Assembly (NCBI GenBank): GCA_013314775.1
Contig: JABUFB010000004.1
Location: 1-64,000, forward strand
Source: Armatimonadota bacterium
Lineage (GTDB): Bacteria > Armatimonadota > Zipacnadia > Zipacnadales > JABUFB01
Direction: 5' to 3'
DNA: 64,000 nucleotides
How positions within the stretch are numbered: position 1 is the stretch's first letter; the number at the start of each line of letters is the position of its first letter. Below are positions 16,645-24,364 of this stretch, piece by piece. A program made the position numbers and the translations under genes. The notes below the pieces were generated by a model. That model saw only the letters and a program-made list of their open reading frames with translations, searched no databases and was not told where the DNA came from.

Positions 16645-19413
16645 CTATTCCGGGGGGAAACGCCCCTCGACGAACTCTTGGTTTTTTTCGGCCTGCCACT
16701 CGGCCGCTCCGATGCGCAACAGGCTTCCTTTGCACAGAGCGACGTGCAGCACCTGTCCCGACGCGTCCAGCCGCACAAGGGCCAGCTCGGCATCCGTAGC
16801 GATGTCCAGGTCCGGAATCAGGACCTGCTCGCCGGGCTTCCATGCCGGCGTGGGTCCAAGCGGATCCTCCACATCCAGCGCGATCACCACGTCGCGCACA
16901 CCCGTCACGCTCACCAGTTCAAGCGCCAGGTGGTTCTCACCCAGAACCTGCCCACCGGCATCGGTCAACCTGAGCCTCCGGATCGATTCCAGTTGCGGTC
17001 GTCCCCCGTGGGGTTCGATGACCGAAATGAAAGTCGACGCAAGCGGCCCGTTACCCTTGTCAGTGCGACGGATCATCACCCGCGGAACCCACGTCTGGTC
17101 ATTCGTATCATATCCGCCAACAGTCACCCACGCCTCTCCCACCGCCGCCAGCGCGCCGGGGGTCAGGTCCGTGTACCGCAACCCCACCTGCTGCCCGTCC
17201 GGCAGCAGGCCGTAGCGATCCTCGACCTGCCAGTCTACATGCCAGCCTGGTTGCGGCGACGGGTCAGCCACCATCTTGCGCACCTGCGCTCCTCCGCCGT
17301 ACTCCACCGGATCGCGCAAGTCAAGCCCGGTAGAACTCACTGTGCCAAAATGGCTGCCCATGAACTTCGCATGGTCCTTCCCGCCCACCACGCGGAACAC
17401 ATCGAGCACGTAGAAACTCTCGGGAGAGATGTCGATGCTGGCCACCGTGCGCTCATACTGCTGTCCACCGATCATCTCCGGGCAACTCGCGCGGATCGCG
17501 CCCAGGACTTCACCGTCCGCCCAGAGAGTAGTGCGGCCACCGGCCTCCGCCTGGTTGGCTCCATCGACGACAACCGTGTTGTGGGCTGCAGTCAACCTGT
17601 ACCAGGTGGCGCGCGGTGAACCCCACCCGCCGAATTGCACGGGCGGGTACCCGAAATCGGGCATGAGATCCAGCCCGCGCGCGAACAGCCCCAGGTTCAT
17701 GCCGTCCAGATGCCCGTGCCCGCCGCCCGAGTCGTAGTCCAGCCAGACCGCGCGGGAATCCGGCCCGCTCCCCGACTTGAGCAATGCAATGCGCCACTGC
17801 TGCTTGTTCACGCTCTCCTGCCGCGGGATGCCGCCCTCGCGGGCGATCACCTCGCGCACCTGCTCCTGGATCCGGTCCGGGTTCTCCGCGAACAGGTCGT
17901 GGGGCAGGCCCTCCACCGTGTTGTCATTGGCGATGTGCAAGGCCTGCACGAAGGCTGTGTCTCCGGTCATCTCATACAGCCGCCACATGAAGGTAAACAT
18001 GGAAGGGGCCAGTGGCGGCGGCTTGTGGCTGTAGCCAATTTCATGCCCCGGGCGCTGGAAGACGACACCTTGGTACTGATCGATGCGCCGGGCGAACCAG
18101 CCGCTGTCACCCGAAAGCGGGTAGTAGTCCGCGAAGCACCACGTGTCGATGTGGAAACGATACAAGTCGTGCAGACGGGGCTGCCTCTGGAGAATGTCGG
18201 CCAGGAACCCGGGCGAAGCCTGCTCCCAGCCTGCCAGGAACAGGGCTATGCTTTGCGGCCCGAAGGCCGAGTAGTTCGCAAGGCCTTTCTCTCCCGTCAC
18301 TCCGTCCACCGCAGTCGCGTTCTGCAAGAATCCGGCGATGATCCCCATTACCTGCTCGCGATTCTCCGGCCACCCCAGGACCGCGTGGATCGTCGCCAGT
18401 GCGATGGGCGTCCTCGGGTAGTTTGACGCGATCTTATGCGCGTTCTTGACGGTGTCGTTGAGAATGCGCTCTTCGATGTTCCGCCGGATCTCGGCGCAGG
18501 ACGCCTTCGGGTTCTCCAGCCCGTACTGCTTCGCCTTGCCCGAGAGAAACTCAACCAGCCCCGGGTCATCCGCGATGCCTTCCACCACCTGGTCATACCC
18601 AAGCGCCAGTTCCCGGGCCTCCTCGCAGGCATCGTGCCAGACCGACACATACCCGTTGCTCCCCAGTGCGCGCTCGTAGACCAGCGCCTGGGTCTTGAAG
18701 TCAAAGGTCGGATACAGGTCCGCCACGCGATCCAGGAGTACCGCGGCCTTGTGGGCGTAGCGCTGGTCTCCCGTGACCGTGTACGCGTCCGCGAGAGCTC
18801 GGATACCCCCCAGGATGCCCTGCTTCCACTGGCCGTAGATCAGGTATGCTCCGATGAACCGCCAGCGCTTGTCGCCTTCTACATACCCTTCGCCATCATC
18901 GACGCCGAACCGGTGCAGGGGGTCGTTGGGGTCCGGGTGCTCCTGGTTGAACAACAGTGATCGGTCGGCACGTTTCGGGTCGAAGACACCCTTCTCGTCG
19001 AGCCCCGACCGATAGAATGCACTAAAGTCGTTTGTTGGAAACAGCATCTTGCAGTGGGGGCAGCGCACCTTCCACGGGCGCTCCAGCGGGTCCATCTCCC
19101 AGTTGTACATGGGTACGCCCTCTTTGCAGGCGGGGCAGTAACCATCGGACCAGACCATCCATGACCGTGTGATGGTGCTGCCGAACATGAGGTCCCACAG
19201 GTCTTCGTCGCTCATCTCAACCCACGGACGGGCGCGCTCGACAAGTCCATCACGAATCTCCGCCGCCCACGGGAACCGCGCCACATTGGCTCGCGCGCGG
19301 TTGGCCAGCCACGAGGGCATGAAGACGCTGGCCTTGCGGTCGGCCAGACCGGGTGCGGTGGAGACAAGCATCACCAGGGTGACCAGTATGAGTACGGCGC
19401 GGGCTGTGTCCAT
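16645..19413 (-). CDS. Secreted heparinase II/III-type polysaccharide lyase with zinc ribbon
   Basis: A 922-residue exported protein, signal peptide MDTARAVLILVTLVMLVSTAPGLA. Near residues 91-121 there is a zinc-ribbon-like set CPAC...CPHC followed by FPTNDF. An alpha/alpha toroid spans roughly 170-550 (YAHKAAVLLDRVADLYP; LLKSGSGPDSRAVWLDYD), then the heparinase II/III-type beta-sandwich begins with GGGHGHLDGMNLGLFARG and YRLTAAHNTVVVDG. Such lyases cleave uronic-acid-containing glycans by beta-elimination; the exact glycan is unknown. GGAGG is 9 bp upstream of the ATG. Convergent with the URO-D gene. Confidence 0.75.
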   Translation of the reverse strand: MDTARAVLILVTLVMLVSTAPGLADRKASVFMPSWLANRARANVARFPWAAEIRDGLVERARPWVEMSDEDLWDLMFGSTITRSWMVWSDGYCPACKEGVPMYNWEMDPLERPWKVRCPHCKMLFPTNDFSAFYRSGLDEKGVFDPKRADRSLLFNQEHPDPNDPLHRFGVDDGEGYVEGDKRWRFIGAYLIYGQWKQGILGGIRALADAYTVTGDQRYAHKAAVLLDRVADLYPTFDFKTQALVYERALGSNGYVSVWHDACEEARELALGYDQVVEGIADDPGLVEFLSGKAKQYGLENPKASCAEIRRNIEERILNDTVKNAHKIASNYPRTPIALATIHAVLGWPENREQVMGIIAGFLQNATAVDGVTGEKGLANYSAFGPQSIALFLAGWEQASPGFLADILQRQPRLHDLYRFHIDTWCFADYYPLSGDSGWFARRIDQYQGVVFQRPGHEIGYSHKPPPLAPSMFTFMWRLYEMTGDTAFVQALHIANDNTVEGLPHDLFAENPDRIQEQVREVIAREGGIPRQESVNKQQWRIALLKSGSGPDSRAVWLDYDSGGGHGHLDGMNLGLFARGLDLMPDFGYPPVQFGGWGSPRATWYRLTAAHNTVVVDGANQAEAGGRTTLWADGEVLGAIRASCPEMIGGQQYERTVASIDISPESFYVLDVFRVVGGKDHAKFMGSHFGTVSSTGLDLRDPVEYGGGAQVRKMVADPSPQPGWHVDWQVEDRYGLLPDGQQVGLRYTDLTPGALAAVGEAWVTVGGYDTNDQTWVPRVMIRRTDKGNGPLASTFISVIEPHGGRPQLESIRRLRLTDAGGQVLGENHLALELVSVTGVRDVVIALDVEDPLGPTPAWKPGEQVLIPDLDIATDAELALVRLDASGQVLHVALCKGSLLRIGAAEWQAEKNQEFVEGRFPPE

Positions 19414-19794
19414 GCGAAAGTGCCTCCAGTCAGACAGGGGGTGTCGCTTGCGAGTTTGCTTTAGGAACTCGCCCCTCAGGCGAGTCCGGCCGATGCGCAG
19501 CCCTATTGCCTGCGGCCATAGATGGCATCATTTCGTGGGCTATCCTCACGCCCTTTGCGGCCTGGGGCGCTATTATTCGCTGTCTTTGGCAGACTTCCTG
19601 CTGTTGCTTGGAGAAAAGCGTGTTCTGGAAGTGCCGCGTGAAGTCCGGAATGGAAAAGAACACAAGTCGGACCGAGGCGATGCTGTTGGCACTCGGGGCG
19701 ACCGAGGACGGTACGCCCGGCAGACACTATCGGGGGTGCTGCATCGTAGGGACCTGAGGCGAAGGACGCGGCAATCAGGGACGGCGCACGCAAA
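19414..19794. other. Intergenic region, no supported gene
   Basis: Between the heparinase start and the PEP-CTERM terminator. Short frames exist on both strands but have no good ribosome site, domain or coding bias. GGAACTCGCCCCTCAGGCGAGTCC near 19466-19489 is a small hairpin. I see nothing else. Confidence 0.5.
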
Positions 19795-19819
19795 ACGGCC
19801 CCGCTTCGCGCGGGGCCGT
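19795..19819 (-). terminator. Terminator of the PEP-CTERM gene
   Basis: ACGGCCCCGC pairs with GCGGGGCCGT around a TTCG-type loop; on the minus strand it is followed by TTTTGCG. It lies 33 bp after the PEP-CTERM stop codon. Confidence 0.8.
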
Positions 19820-19851
19820 CTGGTGTCGGATGAAAGGAGACGGCTGGTATT

Positions 19852-20943
19852 CTACTGGCTCATCTCGGTGTTCCGGCGGCGTTTCCACCATGCGATCCCC
19901 GCGAGGCCGAGCCCCATCAGCACAAAGGTACCAGGCTCCGGCACGTCGTGGTACTCGTAGTCCAGCCGGATATTCGCGGTGGCCTCGTTGCCGTCATTGC
20001 GGCACCCGGGGATGAATGAGACGCCGATCATGCGGCTCTCGCCGTACTCCAGGTTCTGGTACTCCGGCAGCAGCGCCAGCGGGATAATGACGTTGACTTC
20101 CCACGTGGAAGCGTACGGATCAGTAGTGCCCGTCTCGTAGCCCTCAAGCAGCCCCGTGTTCAGGTACTTCACCACGATGCCGTCGCTACTGTTACCCACG
20201 AACTTCCCGCTGTCCAGCCCCTGGCCGTAGAAGTTGGTCTCTTCGTTTCCGGCCACCTCACTCAGGCTCAGGTTGCCCACGTACCAGTCGTCGTCAAGGT
20301 CGCCTGGGCCATTGTAGTCCGTCTTGTACAGGCCGGTCCCGATGGTATCTTCCTGGTCGTCGTAGAAATCTTCGTCAATATCGGCCATGTTCAGGTTCAG
20401 ACCGTATGCGTACTCGCCACTGTGAACCAGCGGGTCTGCCTGGGTATGGATTGCGAGGTCTCCGGTCATGACCGTGCCGAATGGTGTGGGCACACCGGGC
20501 GGCGGCGGCGTGGATGTGATGATCGCGATGTAAAGCGCGCGCTCATCGTTGGTCATGTAGATGGCCTCAGTGTCGAACACCTCGCCGCCCGCGGGCTTTG
20601 TGTAGCTCGCCGGCTCATTCGGAGTGTTCCCGTCAGTCTGGCCCTCTTCGTAGGTGTATAAGTCGTCGAGGTTCAGGGCGGTGGAGCTGGGGTAGCCGTA
20701 GAAATCGTCCACCACGAAGGCGCGTTCCACACCAGCGGCTGCGTTGGGGTCGGGAGATGGGGTCCAGGAGTTGACGAAGCGATTGATCAGGGCCGTGCCG
20801 GGTCCCGGATCCATGTCATACTCTTCGGTCTCGAGTGTGACGCCGAAGCGGGAGTAGAGCATGCCGCCCGTCCACGTGGCTGCCCACGTGACCGTCGATG
20901 CAACCATGATCAGAGTCAGTATCAGGACCGCTCTCATGCACAT
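19852..20943 (-). CDS. PEP-CTERM sorting-domain exported protein
   Basis: A 363-residue protein with signal peptide MRAVLILTLIMVASTVTWA and the C-terminal sorting signal VPEPGTFVLMGLGLAGIAWW followed by KRRRN. PEP-CTERM proteins are processed by an exosortase and found mainly in bacteria that make an extracellular polymer; no exosortase is in the window. The middle is acidic and Asp/Asn/Tyr-rich (DLDDDWYVGNLSLSEVAG, DFYDDQEDTIG) with no recognised domain. The first ATG is nine bases from a predicted -10 box, so the mRNA may be nearly leaderless; an ATG two codons later (20937) is an equal choice. Confidence 0.75.
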   Translation of the reverse strand: MCMRAVLILTLIMVASTVTWAATWTGGMLYSRFGVTLETEEYDMDPGPGTALINRFVNSWTPSPDPNAAAGVERAFVVDDFYGYPSSTALNLDDLYTYEEGQTDGNTPNEPASYTKPAGGEVFDTEAIYMTNDERALYIAIITSTPPPPGVPTPFGTVMTGDLAIHTQADPLVHSGEYAYGLNLNMADIDEDFYDDQEDTIGTGLYKTDYNGPGDLDDDWYVGNLSLSEVAGNEETNFYGQGLDSGKFVGNSSDGIVVKYLNTGLLEGYETGTTDPYASTWEVNVIIPLALLPEYQNLEYGESRMIGVSFIPGCRNDGNEATANIRLDYEYHDVPEPGTFVLMGLGLAGIAWWKRRRNTEMSQ

Positions 20944-20952
20944 AGTGGTTGC

Positions 20953-20981
20953 AGTTTAGGCATGTGGCTTGAGCGAGTCAA
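20953..20981 (-). promoter_or_regulatory. Promoter of the PEP-CTERM gene
   Basis: Minus strand TTGACT (20981-20976), 17-bp spacer, TAAACT (20958-20953). The start point would be 3-4 nt before ATG 20943. Confidence 0.5.
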
Positions 20982-21032
20982 CAGACAATCAAACTGGTTA
21001 CAGATAGTTCCATATAACTCCCTTGAAAAGCC

Positions 21033-21046
21033 ATGAAAGGTTTCAT
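21033..21046. promoter_or_regulatory. LacI-type operator-like palindrome
   Basis: ATGAAAGGTTTCAT is an inverted repeat (ATGAAA/TTTCAT around GG) in the divergent region between the PEP-CTERM gene and the ABC importer. LacI-family operators commonly have a TGAAA...TTTCA form with a CG centre. No LacI-type gene is present in the window. Confidence 0.35.
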
Positions 21047-21153
21047 AAAGACAAACGGCAGACCTGTACCATTGGCGGCCCAACTCTGCCTCCCCTCCGT
21101 CGGTTGGCGTCTGGGTTGCGGTCGGCGGACGGTCTCGGCGCTTCCATGCACGC

Positions 21154-21182
21154 TTGCCCGACACGTCGCTGGTGTGTATACT
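21154..21182 (+). promoter_or_regulatory. Promoter of the ABC importer operon
   Basis: TTGCCC (21154-21159), 17-bp spacer, TATACT (21177-21182), giving a leader of about 55 nt before the TTG start of the fusion gene. This also excludes the longer reading frame starting at 21023. Confidence 0.5.
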
Positions 21183-21244
21183 TCAGATCCGCCCTGATCA
21201 TTGAGCTCCAGGCTCACTTCCCACCACGGCAGGAGGCGTTCAAA

Positions 21245-24200
21245 TTGCGCCGCGTCAAGCTGGCAGCGGCGCTTGCTGTGTGCGGGGCCTTTCTCTTCGC
21301 CCCCACCCAGCCGGCGTTCGCGAAGAAGATCACCCTCAAGGTTCAGTTTCTCCCAACCCGCGACATGGCGGTCACTCCGGACCAGAAGGCAATTCTCGCC
21401 ATCGCCGACGCGTACCGCGATGCCCATCCCAACGTGGAACTCCTGCCTTTCGAGGGGCTGGTGGTCGAGGGGGTGGGCGCCATGGACTCCGGCCCGCTCA
21501 TGGCCATGGCGGGCGGCGTTGCCCCGGAGGTTCTCTACGTCAATTTCAGGCAGTCCGAGACCTACATTTCGCAGGGATTCCTGCACCCCCTGGATGAGTA
21601 CGTGGAAGAGTGGCAGAAGGAAGAGGACCTCGACAAGTTGATCCCGCCTCAGGTCTGGGAGGTCATCCGGCGGGAGGGCCCGGACGGCAAGGAGCACGTG
21701 TGGTCGATTCCCTACGGCGTCGTGGTCATGTCCCTGCAGTATCGCAAGGACCTCTTCAAGCGCGCTGGTCTGGACCCCAATAAGCCTCCACAGACCTGGG
21801 ATGAGATGTACGACTACGCTCTGCGCATCACCCGGCCCGAAGACGGCATCTATGGGCTGGGCATGTACACCAAAGGCAGCGCGGCGTGGAACTTCATGAG
21901 CTTCCTGTGGTCAGCGGGCAGCGACGCCGTCGTGCAGGACGAGAACGGCGAGTGGCGCGCGGCATACGATGACGAGGGCGCCGTTACAGCGGTGGATTAC
22001 TACTGGCAGCTTCGGCGCGGGCGATGGACGCGCTGTGAGGATGATGATGAACCGTGCGTGTTCGAGCGCGGTGCCAGTGAAGTCCGTTGCCCCAAGTGCG
22101 GCCGCACCTACACAGTGGACGAGTTGAAGAAGAAACAGCGTCTGTACGAGGGCGTTGTTGACGGCGACCCGGCGGGGAGCCTGGGCTGGCAGAGGGGTAA
22201 GATCGGCATGATGTTTCAGTACCTGCGCGACGAGTACATCGCGCAGGTGAACCCCAACCAGGTCGGCATTTGTCCTGTCCCAAAAGGCCCAACGGGGAAG
22301 CGGCACTCCGAGATAAACGCCACGATGTACGGCATCAACTCCACAATCACCGACCCGGAGGTGCGCAAGGCCGCCTGGGACTACATCCGTTTCTACGCCT
22401 CCACCGAGGCGAAACGCATCAAGACCAAGGCCTTCATCGACGCGGGGTTCGCGAAGTTCGTGAATCCCGACTGGCTCAGAGAGTTCGGCTACGAGGAGTA
22501 CCTGCGCGAGGTGCCCAAGGGGTGGGCCGAGGTGCTCAAGGAGACGATTGCGAACTCGAAACCGGAGCCGTATGGGAAGAACTGCCAGCTCATCTATGTC
22601 GAGATGACAGTGCCGCTTGAGCGCTCGCTGCAACTGGACGCACCGACCCGCGACGACATCCGCGCGATCCTCAAGAAGGAGGTCGCGGCCACCAACGCCA
22701 AGCTCCTGGGCCGCGTCCCGCCCGAGGTGCAGCGTATCCGCACCATCGTCACCGGGCTCGCGGTCCTGTTCATGGGCATCGCCTTCGTGCTCCTTATGCG
22801 CACCAGCCTTTCGCACTACACCACGCAGATCAAATCCCAGGAATCCGGCGCGAAAACCGAGACCGTAGGCTACAAGCAGAAGCGCTACATGTACGCATGG
22901 CTCATCCTGCTCCCGGCCATCTGTCTCGTGGGCCTGTGGCAGTACTATCCCTTGGCGCGCGGCACGCTCATGGCATTCCAGGACTATCGCATCATCCTGG
23001 GTGCCAGGTGGATCTTCCTGCAGAACTTTACCGAGGCCTTCTTCTCGAAGGACTTTTGGCTCACCATGTATCGCACGCTCTGGTACGCTGCAATGATGAT
23101 CGGGTTCGGCTTCGCAGCGCCCATCGGCCTAGCGCTGCTGCTGCACGAAGTGCCCCGGGCGAAGGTCTTCTACCGCACCATGTATTACCTGCCCGCGGTC
23201 ACTACCGGTGTCGTTATCTTCATGCTGTGGAAGCAGTTCTACGATCCAAGCCAGGCAGGGTTCCTGAATAAGGTATATGGCCCGGCTTCCGAGATCGTGC
23301 AAGAACTCATGGTTCTGCTCATCGCGGGCATCGCACTGGGCATGGCGACTAGCTTCCACCACGGCAGGGAGCGCGAGCCCGAACGGGTCTCCTGGTGGAT
23401 GTGGCTCGCATACGGGATCATTCCGCCGATGCTCTACGTTCGCTCCTCCGGCGCCCGCGCGACCCGCATCTGGTATGTGATGAACGCCATCGCCTCGGTG
23501 GTCTGGATGATCATCGGCGTAATCGTGCTTGTGCAAGGCATCCGGTACACCGGGGTGTGGGTGCTCATACTCGCCGGGCTCGCGGCCTCGCTCGGTTTTC
23601 TGTTGTTGAGCACGAACCCGAAGCAGTCTGAGAGGCCGCCATGGTGGGCGCAGCTCGGAAGCCTGGGTCTTGGCGGCATTCCGGGGAACCCTCGGTACGT
23701 CGTCTGGAAGATTGCCGGCTTAGTCTGGTCGGTGGTCGCGATCGGGATCATTGGCTACGGCGTCAAGGCGGTCTGGCCCGAGTTCTTCAGGGCCGACGTG
23801 CAGGACTTCCTCAACGATGCCTCCCCGGTCTTCGGCGTGCCCATGTTCCCCGCGGTGGCTATGGTCTGCGTGATCCTGCCCCAGATCTGGGCGGGGATGG
23901 GGCCTGGCTGCATCATCTACCTGGCCGCGCTGCGCTCGATCCCCGAGGAGATGTATGAGGCCGCGGACCTGGATGGTGGCGGCTTCTGGACGAAGTTCTG
24001 GACCATCACCATCCCCTTCCTGCGGGCGTTGATCATCATCAACTTCGTAGGCGCTTTCATCGCGGCGTTCCGGGCCTTCGAAGCGATCTTCATCATGACC
24101 GGTGGCGGGCCTGCGAACGCCACTCTGGTTCTCGGTCTGGAGATCTGGCGCAACGCATACATGTACCTGAAATACGGTTTCGCGGTCTCGATGGCGTGGG

Positions 24201-24289
24201 TACTCGGGTCGCTGCTCATCGGATTCACGGTCATGCAGCTGCGCATCCTGAGCCGCCTGCAGTTCCGCACGGCCAGCGCCAAGGACTAG
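21245..24289 (+). CDS. Fused solute-binding protein and MalF-type ABC permease
   Basis: A 1014-residue fusion. Start is TTG 21245 with AGGAGG eight bases upstream. Residues 1-26 are a signal peptide (LAAALAVCGAFLFAPTQPAFA). About 27-490 is a family-1 extracellular solute-binding protein (WSIPYGVVVMSLQYRKDLF, PQTWDEMYDYA). It contains an inserted four-cysteine element near 263-288 ending CPKCGRTY, like a rubredoxin/zinc ribbon. A single membrane helix (about 499-520) and a cytoplasmic linker lead to a MalF-type permease starting near 548. About 165 residues with roughly five extra membrane helices (about 680-850) are inserted before the coupling EAA loop EEMYEAADLDGG near 900. Binding proteins are normally separate. 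The MalG-type partner follows by 75 bp; no ATPase gene is nearby, so a shared MsmK/MalK-type ATPase is presumed. Confidence 0.85.
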   Translation: MRRVKLAAALAVCGAFLFAPTQPAFAKKITLKVQFLPTRDMAVTPDQKAILAIADAYRDAHPNVELLPFEGLVVEGVGAMDSGPLMAMAGGVAPEVLYVNFRQSETYISQGFLHPLDEYVEEWQKEEDLDKLIPPQVWEVIRREGPDGKEHVWSIPYGVVVMSLQYRKDLFKRAGLDPNKPPQTWDEMYDYALRITRPEDGIYGLGMYTKGSAAWNFMSFLWSAGSDAVVQDENGEWRAAYDDEGAVTAVDYYWQLRRGRWTRCEDDDEPCVFERGASEVRCPKCGRTYTVDELKKKQRLYEGVVDGDPAGSLGWQRGKIGMMFQYLRDEYIAQVNPNQVGICPVPKGPTGKRHSEINATMYGINSTITDPEVRKAAWDYIRFYASTEAKRIKTKAFIDAGFAKFVNPDWLREFGYEEYLREVPKGWAEVLKETIANSKPEPYGKNCQLIYVEMTVPLERSLQLDAPTRDDIRAILKKEVAATNAKLLGRVPPEVQRIRTIVTGLAVLFMGIAFVLLMRTSLSHYTTQIKSQESGAKTETVGYKQKRYMYAWLILLPAICLVGLWQYYPLARGTLMAFQDYRIILGARWIFLQNFTEAFFSKDFWLTMYRTLWYAAMMIGFGFAAPIGLALLLHEVPRAKVFYRTMYYLPAVTTGVVIFMLWKQFYDPSQAGFLNKVYGPASEIVQELMVLLIAGIALGMATSFHHGREREPERVSWWMWLAYGIIPPMLYVRSSGARATRIWYVMNAIASVVWMIIGVIVLVQGIRYTGVWVLILAGLAASLGFLLLSTNPKQSERPPWWAQLGSLGLGGIPGNPRYVVWKIAGLVWSVVAIGIIGYGVKAVWPEFFRADVQDFLNDASPVFGVPMFPAVAMVCVILPQIWAGMGPGCIIYLAALRSIPEEMYEAADLDGGGFWTKFWTITIPFLRALIIINFVGAFIAAFRAFEAIFIMTGGGPANATLVLGLEIWRNAYMYLKYGFAVSMAWVLGSLLIGFTVMQLRILSRLQFRTASAKD

Positions 24290-24364
24290 CCCGCCGACGC
24301 ATTCACTCGAACAGAAGGAGCCTCGGCTCTATACACGTTGACGTGCCGTTCCGGAGGTCCCCAG

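Noticed and set aside
19506-19757. Small plus-strand protein in the gap between the heparinase and PEP-CTERM genes
   Set aside because: No ribosome site, no domain and no coding bias compared with other frames of the same stretch.
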